Positions 1 to 9,439 of a stretch of DNA of 64,000 bases are shown in pieces. A program made the position numbers and the translations under genes. The notes below the pieces were generated by a model. The model was not told the DNA's origin and ran no database searches. It saw nothing but the letters and a program-made list of their open reading frames with translations. How positions within the stretch are numbered: the first letter of the stretch is position 1; each line of letters starts with the position of its first letter. This DNA is from JAFANK01 sp036741695. Its GTDB lineage: Bacteria > Vulcanimicrobiota > Vulcanimicrobiia > Eremiobacterales > Eremiobacteraceae. The stretch lies in NCBI GenBank assembly GCA_036741695.1, contig DAINRU010000001.1, positions 1 through 64,000 on the forward strand, in the 5' to 3' direction.

Positions 1-1
1 G

Positions 2-901
2 CGACTCGGCGACGTCGGTGCGAGCGAGCTCTTCCGCCGAGCTGCCGGTGGCGCAGTGGCCAACGTCGCGGTCGGCATCGCACGGCTCGGCGGTGAGGCG
101 CATTTCTCAGGCGCGCTGAGCCGCGACGCGTTCGGCCGCTTTCTGCTACGCACACTTGAGGGTGAAGGTGTGAACGTGAGCGGCGTTCGCACGGTCGATG
201 CCCACACCACGCTCGCGTTTGTGGCGCGCGGCGAAGCGGGTGAGCGAGATTTCGTCTTCGTGCGAAATCCCGGCGCCGACAGCCAGCTGGCGGACGTCGA
301 CGAAAGCGAACTCGCGCGCGCACACGTGTTGCATTTCGGCGGCGTTCTCTTGAGCAGCGAGCCCGCGCGCTCCACCTGTTTTGCCGCCGCCGCATCGGCT
401 GCTCGCTCCGGCGCGCTTGTGAGCTTCGATCCAAACGCCAGGCAGACGCTCTTCACCAGTTCGCACGACATGCACCAGGCGCTGCGGGCCGGCTGTGCCG
501 CCGCTCACCTCGTGAAGCTGTCGGACGAAGACCTGCACGCGCTCGGCCTGCACGTCGAGGACGCGCCGGCGCTGCTCGGCGAGATGACGCGGGCGGTCAT
601 CGTATCGCTTGGAGCGCGTGGCTGCCGCTGGTTCGCATCCGGGGGCACGACGGGCGACCTTGCAGCACCACGCGTGGACGTGGTCGACAGCACCGGGGCG
701 GGCGACGCGATGATGGCAGCGATCCTGTGGCGCCTCGGCCCCTCCCACGCCCAGGACCTGACCTTTGCCACGCTCGCCGACGCGGCCCGATATGGCATTG
801 CCGCCGGAGCGTGCGCATGTCTGCGCGAGGGCGCGATCCCCTCGCTGCCGACGCCCGCCGAGCTTGACGCTATGCTCTCCAGGGTGGCCAAAGCTACCTA
901 G
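2..901 (+). CDS. PfkB-family carbohydrate kinase (5' truncated by window edge)
   Basis: The reading frame is open from base 2, so the N-terminus lies outside the window. The protein is a ribokinase/fructokinase-type PfkB kinase, which phosphorylates a sugar in the cytoplasm with ATP. The first PfkB signature is visible as GGAVANVAVGIARLGG near the start. The second, DSTGAGDAMMAAILWRL, carries the catalytic Asp and the anion-hole GAGD. Fructokinase is the nearest subgroup by feel, but the substrate cannot be fixed from sequence. It ends 15 nt before the LMW phosphatase gene and probably belongs to the same transcription unit. Confidence 0.85.
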   Translation, partial: RLGDVGASELFRRAAGGAVANVAVGIARLGGEAHFSGALSRDAFGRFLLRTLEGEGVNVSGVRTVDAHTTLAFVARGEAGERDFVFVRNPGADSQLADVDESELARAHVLHFGGVLLSSEPARSTCFAAAASAARSGALVSFDPNARQTLFTSSHDMHQALRAGCAAAHLVKLSDEDLHALGLHVEDAPALLGEMTRAVIVSLGARGCRWFASGGTTGDLAAPRVDVVDSTGAGDAMMAAILWRLGPSHAQDLTFATLADAARYGIAAGACACLREGAIPSLPTPAELDAMLSRVAKAT

Positions 902-916
902 GGAAGTCAGGCAAAT

Positions 917-1381
917 ATGCCCGCATCGCGCCCGGTTCTCGTCTTCATCTGCGCGCATAACGCGTGTCGCAGCGCCATCGCCGAGGTCATCGCCGCCGCC
1001 GAGGCGCAGCGGCGCGGCCTCTCGGTCCACGTCGCGAGCGCGGGTACGCACGCCTTGCCGGGCTATGCTGCTGCGACCATCGCGCAGGCGACCATGAACG
1101 AGATCGGCCTCTCGCTCGAACATCACCGTTCTCAAGCTGCCAATGCCGAACTCGTCGCGCGCGCGACGCTCGTCGTCACCATGACCGATCCGCAACGCGA
1201 CATGCTGCACACCGCATTCCCCAAGGATCGCGAAAAGGTTGTGAGCTTCAACGACCTCACCGGGCTAGGCGACGTCCCCGATCCCATCGGCGGCGATGCA
1301 GCCGAGGTGCGCGCGGTGCGAGATCAGCTGCAGTCCTCTATGCCCGCCATATTTCGCGCGCTCGAGCGGCGCGCCACCTGA
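917..1381 (+). CDS. Low-molecular-weight phosphotyrosine/arginine phosphatase family protein
   Basis: A 154-residue protein with the LMW-PTP P-loop C-X5-R near the N-terminus (CAHNACRS, Cys12 to Arg18) and the general-acid loop DVPDPIGG near residue 118. The family removes phosphate from protein Tyr or Arg residues, and some members reduce arsenate. In Bacillus the gene before rpiB is ywlE, a protein-arginine phosphatase, so position suggests that role. The residue equivalent to the YwlE specificity Thr (four after the Cys) is Ala16 here, so arginine specificity is not assured. The ATG start follows the kinase gene closely. Confidence 0.8.
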   Translation: MPASRPVLVFICAHNACRSAIAEVIAAAEAQRRGLSVHVASAGTHALPGYAAATIAQATMNEIGLSLEHHRSQAANAELVARATLVVTMTDPQRDMLHTAFPKDREKVVSFNDLTGLGDVPDPIGGDAAEVRAVRDQLQSSMPAIFRALERRAT

Positions 1382-1433
1382 TTTCGGCGCGCTGTACCAG
1401 GCTCAAAACGACGACGAGGAGAACGAGCACATC

Positions 1434-1924
1434 GTGGTGACCGCCAACAACAGCCTTCGCATCGCCGTGGGCGCGGATCATGCGGGCTTCGGTTTCAAGG
1501 GCATGATCGCCGAGCATCTGCGCGGCTTGGGCCATGAGGTGGTGGATTTCGGCACCTACTCCACCGACCCGGTCGACTATCCGCTCATCGGCTTCAAAGT
1601 CGGCGAGGCTGTCGGCGCCGGCGAATGCGATCGCGGCGTGCTCGTGTGCGGGTCGAGCTTGGGCGTGGCCATGGCGGCCAACAAAGTCAAAGGCGTACGT
1701 GCCGCGTCCATCGTCGAGCCATACTCGGCGCGATTGTCGCGCCAGCACAACGATTGCAACGTCATCTGCTTCGGCGAGCGGCTCACCGGTTGGGAAATGG
1801 TGCGCGAATGCCTAGAAGTCTGGCTCGTCACCGAGGCTGAGGGTGGGCGCCATCAGCGTCGCGTCGAGCAGATCGACGACTACCCGGCGGCGCGGCCGGA
1901 GCACACCACGCAGGGAGTGACGCG

Positions 1925-1928
<4 letters not shown>
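1434..1928 (+). CDS. rpiB: Ribose-5-phosphate isomerase B
   Basis: RpiB interconverts ribose 5-phosphate and ribulose 5-phosphate in the pentose phosphate pathway. The family hallmarks are the N-terminal ADHAG motif, the VDYP segment, the active-site Cys loop VCGSSLGVAMAANK and the downstream RLSRQHND segment. The loop differs from the common CGTGIG/CGSGIG form. Two adjacent GTG codons (1434, 1437) lie 12-15 nt after GAGGAG and are the best starts; the frame stays open further upstream, but that part overlaps the phosphatase gene. The last codons overlap glyA as ATGA. The 164 residues fit the family length. Confidence 0.88.
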
Positions 1929-3178
<1,250 letters not shown>

Positions 3179-3200
3179 AACGGCGGGGGCGCTTACCGCT

Positions 3201-3917
3201 ATGAAGGGTCTCATCACCCATCCGGATTTCCCTCACCTGGAGATCGTCGATCATCCACTGGTCGCCGACAAGCTTGGACGCCTGCGCGACGCGGCGACGC
3301 CGAACAAAGAGTTCCGCGAGCTGTGCGCAGAGCTTGCCACCTTGCTCGCCTGGCCCGCGACCGCCGACTTGGAAGTGGCAGACACGCAGGTCGCGACGCC
3401 GCTCGGCTGGGCTCCGGCGAAAAGTGTGGTGCGCGTGCCGCTGCTCGTTCCCATCCTGCGTGCGGGCCTCGGCCTCGTCCCCGGGTTCCACGCGCTCATG
3501 CCGCAGGCGCACGTCGCGCATGTCGGGATCTACCGCGATCCGGACACGCTGCGGGCCGTGCCATATTACGTCAACCTTCCCGACAAGCTGCACGGCTGGC
3601 GCGCGTTCGTGCTGGATCCGATGCTTGCCACCGGCGCCTCCGCCATCGCGACGATCTCGCTCTTGCTCGAACGCGGCGCGACGATCGAGGATCTTCGCTA
3701 CATCTCGTTGATCGCTGCGCCCGAGGGGGTGCGAGCGCTGTTCGGCGAGCACCCGAAGCTGCGGGCGTTCACCTGCGCGGTCGACCGCCATCTCAACGAC
3801 CATGGCTATATCATCCCGGGCCTCGGGGACGCGGGGGACCGCCTGTTCGGCGCGGGCGCGGGGCGGATCCCGGAGGTCGCCGCTCGCACGCTCGACCGGC
3901 AGGGCACGGGCGCGTGA
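3201..3917 (+). CDS. upp: Uracil phosphoribosyltransferase
   Basis: Upp salvages uracil to UMP using PRPP. The protein has the N-terminal ITHPDFPHLEIVDHPL-like segment, the VPILRAGLGLVPG motif and the PRPP loop DPMLATGASA, all characteristic of bacterial Upp, and ends with the usual PGLGDAGDRLFG segment. ATG 3201 is chosen because homology begins there; the frame stays open upstream inside glyA. The 238-residue product is slightly longer than typical. The stop overlaps the GTG of the dCMP deaminase (GTGA), so the two pyrimidine-salvage genes are coupled. Confidence 0.95.
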   Translation: MKGLITHPDFPHLEIVDHPLVADKLGRLRDAATPNKEFRELCAELATLLAWPATADLEVADTQVATPLGWAPAKSVVRVPLLVPILRAGLGLVPGFHALMPQAHVAHVGIYRDPDTLRAVPYYVNLPDKLHGWRAFVLDPMLATGASAIATISLLLERGATIEDLRYISLIAAPEGVRALFGEHPKLRAFTCAVDRHLNDHGYIIPGLGDAGDRLFGAGAGRIPEVAARTLDRQGTGA

Positions 3918-4384
3918 GCGACGCGACCTCGGTGCTCAACCCGCACCTGCACGATCGTCCCTCATGGGATGCCTACTTCTGCGCCATCACGCGTGCGGTG
4001 GCGACGCGAGCGACCTGCTCGCGCAAAGCCGTCGGCGCCGTGCTCGTCAAGAACAAGCTCATCCTCGCCACCGGGTATAATGGCGCTCCGGCCGGGCTGC
4101 GCCACTGCGACCACACAAGCGGTGGCGATCTGCTCAACGGACACTGTGCGCGCTCGACGCACGCCGAGCAGAACGCGATCGTGCAAGCCGCACGCCACGG
4201 CATCTCCATCGACGGCGCGACACTGTACTGCACCAACAACCCGTGCTTGAACTGCACCAAGCTGCTCATCAACGCAGGGGTCGTGCGCGTCGTCTACGAG
4301 GAGACCTATCCCGATCCGTTGGCCTTCGAGCTATTGGCCGAATCGGGTGTGGTCCTCGAGCGGTTCGCCGAGCCGGCGGGCTAA
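3914..4384 (+). CDS. Deoxycytidylate (dCMP) deaminase / ComEB-like
   Basis: A zinc-dependent cytidine/deoxycytidylate deaminase of 156 residues. The HAEQNAI motif supplies the zinc His and catalytic Glu, and PCLNC supplies two zinc cysteines. The N-terminal CSRKAVGAVLVKN and GYNGAP segments are typical of dCMP deaminase, which makes dUMP for dTMP synthesis. The gene starts at GTG 3914, overlapping upp. Its neighbours in pyrimidine and one-carbon metabolism (upp, glyA) support the dUMP-supply role. ComEB is the Bacillus name for this family; there is no competence gene nearby. Confidence 0.9.
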   Translation: MSDATSVLNPHLHDRPSWDAYFCAITRAVATRATCSRKAVGAVLVKNKLILATGYNGAPAGLRHCDHTSGGDLLNGHCARSTHAEQNAIVQAARHGISIDGATLYCTNNPCLNCTKLLINAGVVRVVYEETYPDPLAFELLAESGVVLERFAEPAG

Positions 4385-4391
4385 GCGGCCC

Positions 4392-5417
4392 GTGTATCAG
4401 CACCTCATCAACATCAACATCTACTGGTTGTGCGGGCTGACCTTCGTGCTCGCCGCCGCCAGTTGCGCCATCGTCACCCCGCTCGTGCGGCGCATGGCCT
4501 TCGCGCTCGGCGTGTTCGACGAACCCGATGACGAACGGCGCGTGCACTCGCAGCCCACACCGCGCCTGGGTGGGCTTGCGATCTTCATCGGCTTCATGCT
4601 CGCGCTCTTCGCCATGCTCAACGTCGCGCTCACCAACAATTTCGTCATCCACCATTACTTGGGCACGCGCGATTTGGCGTTCATCATCGGCTTGCTCTTC
4701 GGCAGCACGCTCATGCTCGGCGTGGGCCTGTGGGATGACGTCATGGGGATGAAGCCCGGCCGGAAATTTTTGGCCCAGTTGATCGTCGCGGCCATCACCG
4801 TCATCCTCTATAAATTCACGGTGTACGGTTTCACGCTGCCGCACTTCGGCTATGTGGAGCTGGGCTGGCTCGCCATCCCGTTCTCGCTCTTCTGGTATCT
4901 GGGCATGGTCAATGCCATCAACTTCATGGACGGTCTCGACGGGCTCGTCACCGGCGTGACCATCATCGCCTCGATCACCATGGTCATCGTCTCGTGGTGG
5001 CACCACGAGTATCTCGTCGCCATCACCATGTGCGCGCTCGGCGGAGCGGCAGCCGGATTCTTGCCCTTCAACTACAATCCGGCGCGCATCTTCATGGGTG
5101 ACGGCGGGTCGCTCTTCGTCGGCTTCGTGCTGGCCAGCGCCGCCGTCATGGGGACGGAAAAAGTGGCGGTGGGCATCTCGCTGCTCGTGCCGCTCATCGT
5201 GCTCGCCCTGCCCATCCTCGACACCGCGCGCGTGATCGTCGCGCGCATCGGCAAGCGAGCGCCGCTATTCGACGCTGACCGCAGCCACGTGCATCATCAG
5301 CTGCTCGACGTTGGTCTTTCCCAGCGACAGGTGGTCAACCTCATCTACCTCGTCTGTTGCATCCTCGGAGCCATCGCCATCGTGCTCTCGCGGCCGGGAG
5401 GCCCGCACGTGTTTTGA
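4392..5417 (+). CDS. Undecaprenyl-phosphate GlcNAc-1-phosphate transferase (WecA/TagO family)
   Basis: A polytopic membrane enzyme of 341 residues in the MraY/WecA superfamily. It transfers HexNAc-1-phosphate from a UDP-sugar to undecaprenyl phosphate and so starts a surface glycan. Conserved elements are DDVMGMKPGRKFLAQ, NAINFMDGLDGL, the catalytic PARIFMGDGGSLFVG and the cytoplasmic HVHHQLL motif near the C-terminus, the last being typical of WecA/TagO and not of MraY. The start is GTG 4392, 7 nt after the previous gene. The stop overlaps wecB (TTGA), pairing it with UDP-GlcNAc epimerase. Confidence 0.92.
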   Translation: MYQHLININIYWLCGLTFVLAAASCAIVTPLVRRMAFALGVFDEPDDERRVHSQPTPRLGGLAIFIGFMLALFAMLNVALTNNFVIHHYLGTRDLAFIIGLLFGSTLMLGVGLWDDVMGMKPGRKFLAQLIVAAITVILYKFTVYGFTLPHFGYVELGWLAIPFSLFWYLGMVNAINFMDGLDGLVTGVTIIASITMVIVSWWHHEYLVAITMCALGGAAAGFLPFNYNPARIFMGDGGSLFVGFVLASAAVMGTEKVAVGISLLVPLIVLALPILDTARVIVARIGKRAPLFDADRSHVHHQLLDVGLSQRQVVNLIYLVCCILGAIAIVLSRPGGPHVF

Positions 5418-6556
5418 AGTCTCCCCTCGTGGTGGCGGTCGTGTTCGGCACGCGTCCGGATGCGGTCAAGATGGCACCGGTGGTGGCGGCGCTTTCACGC
5501 GATCCGCGATTCCGCTGCGTCACCATCGCGACCGCGCAGCACCGCGAGATGCTCGACGAAGTGCTGGATCTCTTCGGCATCACGGCCGAGTACGATCTTG
5601 GCGTCATGACCGAGGGTCAGACGCTGACGGACGTCACCACCCGCGTGCTCGAGCGCATCGGCACCGTTCTTGCTGACGTGCGACCGGATGTCGTGCTCGT
5701 GCACGGCGACACGACGACCTCGACCGCGGCGGCGCTCGCGGCCTACTATCAGAAGATCCCGGTCGGTCACGTCGAGGCCGGTTTGCGCACGAGCACGATC
5801 TACGAGCCGTTTCCCGAAGAGGTCAACCGGCGGCTTACGGGGGTGCTTGCCACCTATCATTTCGCGCCAACGCCGCTCGCCAGGCACAACCTGCTGCGCG
5901 AGGGCAAAGACGCGACGAGCATCATCGTCACCGGCAACACCGTCATCGACGCGTTCATGCAGATACACGCGAGCGTCAGCGACGCCGATGCCGTCGCGGT
6001 GTCGACGCCGCGCATGATCTTCGCTGAGGCGCACCGTCGCGAGAATCTGGGAGAGCCGCTCGAGGCGATCTGCCGTGCGTTCAAACGAGTGGTCGGCGAG
6101 CGGCCCGACGTGTCGCTCGTCTGGCCCGTGCATCCCAATCCGCCGATCGTCGAAGCGGTGCGCCGCAACCTCGAAGGCGTGCCGCGGGTGCTGCTCATGC
6201 AACCGCTGGGCTACCGGCGTCTGGTCGCGACCATCGCGCATGCCACGCTCGTGGCCACTGATTCCGGCGGGCTGCAAGAAGAAGCACCGACGCTTGGCAA
6301 GCCTGTGCTCGTGCTGCGGCGCGTCACCGAGCGGCCCGAAGGGTTGCAAGCCGGAACGCTGCGCTTGGCCGGCATACGAGAAGAAGAGATCGTCGGGCAC
6401 TTGAGCGAGCTGCTCGATGACAAAGCCGCGTATCAGAAGATGGCGAAAGCGGCCAACCCGTACGGCGATGGCAAAGCGTCACAGCGCATCGCTCAGGGTC
6501 TACAAGCGTTGTTGCGCGGCGCCCCGCTCCCTGACGAATTCATCCCGGCACCATGA
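5414..6556 (+). CDS. wecB: UDP-N-acetylglucosamine 2-epimerase (non-hydrolysing)
   Basis: WecB/MnaA interconverts UDP-GlcNAc and UDP-ManNAc for surface polysaccharide synthesis. The 380 residues begin at a TTG codon overlapping the wecA stop, with homology from the first residues (VVAVVFGTRPDAVKMAP). Other landmarks are VLVHGDTTST, VGHVEAGLRT, EEVNRR, the HRREN motif and TDSGGLQEEA, which form the UDP-sugar site of the GT-B fold. The ATG of the first ATP-synthase accessory gene overlaps its stop, so this surface-glycan pair may be transcribed into the atp operon. Confidence 0.93.
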   Translation: MKSPLVVAVVFGTRPDAVKMAPVVAALSRDPRFRCVTIATAQHREMLDEVLDLFGITAEYDLGVMTEGQTLTDVTTRVLERIGTVLADVRPDVVLVHGDTTTSTAAALAAYYQKIPVGHVEAGLRTSTIYEPFPEEVNRRLTGVLATYHFAPTPLARHNLLREGKDATSIIVTGNTVIDAFMQIHASVSDADAVAVSTPRMIFAEAHRRENLGEPLEAICRAFKRVVGERPDVSLVWPVHPNPPIVEAVRRNLEGVPRVLLMQPLGYRRLVATIAHATLVATDSGGLQEEAPTLGKPVLVLRRVTERPEGLQAGTLRLAGIREEEIVGHLSELLDDKAAYQKMAKAANPYGDGKASQRIAQGLQALLRGAPLPDEFIPAP

Positions 6557-6753
6557 AGCAACAAAACCCGCTCTCGCTCGCACAACTCGGCGGCGCAGGC
6601 GTGTCGGTCTTGGGTACGATCATCGTCGGGTTTGGGCTGGGTTGGCTTGCATCGCGATTCATGCATTGGGACTGGGCCATCCCAGTCGGCATCGTGCTTG
6701 GCTTTGTCGGTGGCATCGTCTCGATGTTCCGCCAGCTCTCTGAAAAGATGTAG
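6553..6753 (+). CDS. AtpZ/AtpI-type F1Fo ATP synthase accessory protein
   Basis: A 66-residue protein with two predicted transmembrane helices (about residues 17-36 and 42-60) separated by a short loop with a Trp and an Asp. This is the architecture of the small AtpZ/AtpI-like proteins encoded first in atp operons, thought to help c-ring assembly or Mg2+ uptake. It starts at ATG overlapping the wecB stop. A palindromic repeat follows 13 nt after its stop. The assignment rests on size, topology and position. Confidence 0.75.
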   Translation: MKQQNPLSLAQLGGAGVSVLGTIIVGFGLGWLASRFMHWDWAIPVGIVLGFVGGIVSMFRQLSEKM

Positions 6754-6766
6754 CAGTGGATGTGTA

Positions 6767-6788
6767 GCAACGGACCTTTAGGTCCGTT
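6767..6788. repeat. Dispersed palindrome copy 1
   Basis: GC followed by AACGGACCT-TT-AGGTCCGTT: two 9-nt arms around a TT centre. It lies between the small atp accessory gene and the next one. A further half copy, AAGGTCCGTTGC at 6816-6827, is the reverse complement of the left end of this element and could form an alternative, longer-range pairing. Confidence 0.85.
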
Positions 6789-6856
6789 CGCGAGCGCCCA
6801 TTGGCACATGGCGTGAAGGTCCGTTGCCACAGCAGGGCCGAACGACCTCGAGCCCC

Positions 6857-7276
6857 ATGCCAAACCTGCGCCATTTCTCGGCAGCGGTCGTGTCGCGTAG
6901 TCTGGTGTTTGCGACGATCGCAGCGCTGGGACTTGCGATATTCGGCCACACGAAGGTCCCGGCGCTTGCGCTCGTCGCCGGCACGCTCATCGGCCTGGCC
7001 TACCTTTTCCACATCGCCACAAGCTTCAACCGGCTGACGAAAGGCGGCAAAGGCTACTTGCCGTTTTTGACGATCGAATCGCTCGTCCGTGTGTTCGTCG
7101 CCGGCGCCGCACCCCTGATCATCGTTGGGCGCGGACCCTGGCTCGGCTACTTCACGTACCTTGCCGGATTTGTCGCACCATTAGCAGTGTCGATTCTCAC
7201 CTATCGGAAACAAATCAGCATCGAGTGCGCCCAAACGGAGACGCACGAGAAGAGTTCGGCACAGACGAGCGCTTAA
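6857..7276 (+). CDS. ATP synthase I-like membrane protein
   Basis: A 139-residue membrane protein in the position of AtpI, immediately before atpB. Hydrophobic segments fall at about residues 8-28, 33-52, 73-92 and 96-113, giving the four-helix profile of ATP synthase protein I, an assembly factor for the c ring. ATG 6857 is preferred to the upstream in-frame TTG at 6824, because that TTG lies inside the palindromic half repeat. Sequence motifs are weak, so the call depends on topology and place in the operon. Confidence 0.7.
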   Translation: MPNLRHFSAAVVSRSLVFATIAALGLAIFGHTKVPALALVAGTLIGLAYLFHIATSFNRLTKGGKGYLPFLTIESLVRVFVAGAAPLIIVGRGPWLGYFTYLAGFVAPLAVSILTYRKQISIECAQTETHEKSSAQTSA

Positions 7277-7285
7277 AGGGGAGCG

Positions 7286-8194
7286 ATGCAGGAGACTGTC
7301 GGCACCCATCCGCTGTGGCATCTGTCGTTCATGCCGCCGCCGTTCAACACGGTGCACATCGACACGGTCGTCATCACCTGGGTAGCCATGGCCCTTGCTC
7401 TGTTGCTGGTCGGCGCGCTGGCTGCCACGCACCCGATCACGGTCGTCTCCAAGCGCTACAGCGTCATGGAGCTCATCGTCAGCTATCTGGCCGAGACGAC
7501 GACCGGTATACTCGGTAAGGCCGGCCTGCCGTTTGTCCCGTTCATCATCTCCCTCTTCGTCTTCATCCTGTTGCTGAACGAGATTGGGCTGTTTCCATTC
7601 ATCGGCAAATCACCGACGGCCGATCTGAACACGACCGCAGCGCTCGCAGTCACCACCATCCTGCTCATCCAATTCGTGGGCATCCGGAATCACGGTCTGG
7701 GATACTACAAGCATCTGGTGATCAAACCGTTGTTCCTCGGGATCCCGATGCTCCCCATCACGCTCATCGACGAGCTTGCGCGGCCGGTCACGCTCGCCAT
7801 GCGACTTTTCGGAAATATCTTCGCGGGCGAGGTGCTGCTCGTCGTTGTCGCCGCGGTGATCACCGCTGGGATCGTCCTCACCTTTCACGTCCCGATCGTC
7901 ATCGGCATCGCGTTGCTTCTCATCGCCTTCATGACGGCCGCCGTCCAGCTCGCGCGTGCGAAGCGGGCCGGAAGAACGCCGCAGCTCGTCGTCCCGATTC
8001 TCATCGCTGTGGTCGGGGCCGGCCTGACGGCGCTGAGCATCGCAGGAGGTCTGCCGATCTCCAAGATCGCGGTCGTCGTGCCGCTGGGCATCTACTTTTT
8101 CAATCTGATCATCGGAGCGATCCAGGCGGCGGTCTTCACGCTGCTGACCATCGCATACCTCATAACACCAACTCAAGAAACTACGGAACACTAA
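7286..8194 (+). CDS. atpB: F1Fo ATP synthase subunit a (with extra hydrophobic insertion)
   Basis: Subunit a forms the proton half-channels beside the c ring. The stator segment is clear: ELARPVTLAMRLFGNIFAGE, with Arg173 as the essential arginine, and the last helix carries IIGAIQAAVFTLLTIAYL with Gln280. These two residues are 107 apart here, against 42 in E. coli AtpB. The extra residues (about 200-262) include two added hydrophobic stretches around a basic loop (ARAKRAGR). At 302 residues it is longer than usual for bacteria. No frameshift is apparent; the insertion is in frame and keeps normal codon usage. Confidence 0.93.
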   Translation: MQETVGTHPLWHLSFMPPPFNTVHIDTVVITWVAMALALLLVGALAATHPITVVSKRYSVMELIVSYLAETTTGILGKAGLPFVPFIISLFVFILLLNEIGLFPFIGKSPTADLNTTAALAVTTILLIQFVGIRNHGLGYYKHLVIKPLFLGIPMLPITLIDELARPVTLAMRLFGNIFAGEVLLVVVAAVITAGIVLTFHVPIVIGIALLLIAFMTAAVQLARAKRAGRTPQLVVPILIAVVGAGLTALSIAGGLPISKIAVVVPLGIYFFNLIIGAIQAAVFTLLTIAYLITPTQETTEH

Positions 8195-8207
8195 AGGGAG
8201 TACACTT

Positions 8208-8495
8208 GTGGAAAATGCAATCCTGACCGCGTCTGTCATCATCGCCTTCGCGCTGATGGTCGGATTCGCCGCATTCGGCTCGGCGATTGGCGACGGCATC
8301 ATCGGCAGCAAGGCGGTGGAATCGATCGCGCGGCAGCCCGAAGCTCGGCCGAACATCTTTTTCTTCTATTTCCTCGGCTTCGGCATTCTGGAAGCGTTCC
8401 CGATCATCGCGATCGCGCTCGCGTTCTTCCTGCTCATCGGTGGCGGCGGTCTCGGCGTGATGAAGGCGCTCACCCCCATCCTGGGCGGCCATTAG
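8208..8495 (+). CDS. atpE: F1Fo ATP synthase subunit c
   Basis: A 95-residue hairpin of two transmembrane helices that forms the rotor ring. The N-terminal helix is rich in Gly/Ala (GFAAFGSAIGDGIIG), the polar loop reads ARQPE, and the ion-binding carboxylate is Glu62 in GILEAFPIIAIALAFF. The residues around Glu62 do not include the usual Na+ ligands, so a proton-driven enzyme is likelier. The GTG start at 8208 is supported by AAGGGAG seven nt upstream, right after the atpB stop. Confidence 0.95.
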   Translation: MENAILTASVIIAFALMVGFAAFGSAIGDGIIGSKAVESIARQPEARPNIFFFYFLGFGILEAFPIIAIALAFFLLIGGGGLGVMKALTPILGGH

Positions 8496-8507
8496 AACCA
8501 CAGCGAC

Positions 8508-8939
8508 ATGCTGCTCACGATCGACGGCACGTTCCTCGTCCAGATCCTGAACTTCATCGTGTTCTGGGTGCTGTTGAACTATCTGTTCATCGCGCCGACG
8601 CGGCACGCGATCGAGGAGCGGCAGCGCTACGTCGCCGGTCTCTACAAGGAAGGAGACGAGCTCGCCGCACAGGCTGCGAAGCTCCAGGCGCAAGCCGATG
8701 GCATCTTGGGCGAGGCGCGGCGCCGCACCGAAGAAGCGCTGCGTGTCGCCGGCGGGCAAGCCTCGGACGCCGCGCATGTGATCGAGCGCAAAGCCGCCGA
8801 AGAGGCAGCGGCCTCCGTCGCATTGGCGCACGCAACCGTCGCTGACGAACGAGCGCGGGCGAAAGAGAAGCAGCAAGCCTTCGTGACGGAGCTCGCGCGT
8901 AGCATGGTTGAGCGCGCGACCGGCGAGCAGGTGGCGTAA
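8508..8939 (+). CDS. atpF: F1Fo ATP synthase subunit b (first copy)
   Basis: A peripheral-stalk subunit of 143 residues: one N-terminal transmembrane helix (about 8-28) followed by a long charged, Ala-rich coiled coil. It connects Fo to F1. A second b-like gene follows after 2 nt, so the stalk is probably a b/b' heterodimer. This copy is the shorter of the two and may be the b' type; the sequence alone does not decide. ATG start at 8508, 12 nt after atpE. Confidence 0.85.
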   Translation: MLLTIDGTFLVQILNFIVFWVLLNYLFIAPTRHAIEERQRYVAGLYKEGDELAAQAAKLQAQADGILGEARRRTEEALRVAGGQASDAAHVIERKAAEEAAASVALAHATVADERARAKEKQQAFVTELARSMVERATGEQVA

Positions 8940-8941
8940 GC

Positions 8942-9439
8942 ATGTTCATCGCCCATTTCAACGACGTCGTCTTCATTACCAAGCTCATCGATTTCGTCAT
9001 CTTCGTCACGGCCATCGTGTTGTTGTTCAACAAGTACGCGCTGCCACAGCTCGTCGTTCAGCAGCACAATCAGAACAAGCTGGTGGAAGACGCACGAGCG
9101 CATCGCGACAAGCGCGAAGCCGCGATCGCCGCAGCAAAGCAGGCTATCGAGCAAGCCAAAGTCGACTCGGCGCGCATGGTCCAAGTCGGTGGCGCTCAAG
9201 CGGCAAAGCTCCTCGAGGATGAACGCGCCGAGGCGTTGGAACACGCAAAGCGCATCCTCGCGCACGCCGGCGGAGAGCTCGAACGTGAACGCTACCGCGT
9301 GCGTCGCGAGCTCTTGGAAGAGACGGTCGAGCAAGCGCACAGCCAAGCGCAAGAGATCGCCAAACGCGAGATCGACGCGGCCAAGCAACAGACGCTCGTC
9401 GAGCGCCTCATCGCCGATCTGGAGCGCGCCCGTGCTTAA
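8942..9439 (+). CDS. atpF: F1Fo ATP synthase subunit b (second copy)
   Basis: A 165-residue second b-type subunit: an N-terminal membrane helix (about residues 10-30) followed by a long helical stalk rich in Lys, Glu, Arg and Ala (EQAKVDSARMVQ, RAEALEHAKRIL, YRVRRELLEETVEQAHSQAQ). Together with the preceding gene it should form the peripheral stalk. Its end overlaps the GTG of atpH by 8 nt, the usual b-delta coupling. Confidence 0.85.
   Translation: MFIAHFNDVVFITKLIDFVIFVTAIVLLFNKYALPQLVVQQHNQNKLVEDARAHRDKREAAIAAAKQAIEQAKVDSARMVQVGGAQAAKLLEDERAEALEHAKRILAHAGGELERERYRVRRELLEETVEQAHSQAQEIAKREIDAAKQQTLVERLIADLERARA

Noticed and set aside
6824..6856. TTG 6824 as start of the ATP synthase I-like gene
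   Set aside because: It lies in a palindromic half copy; ATG 6857 gives the expected N-terminus.
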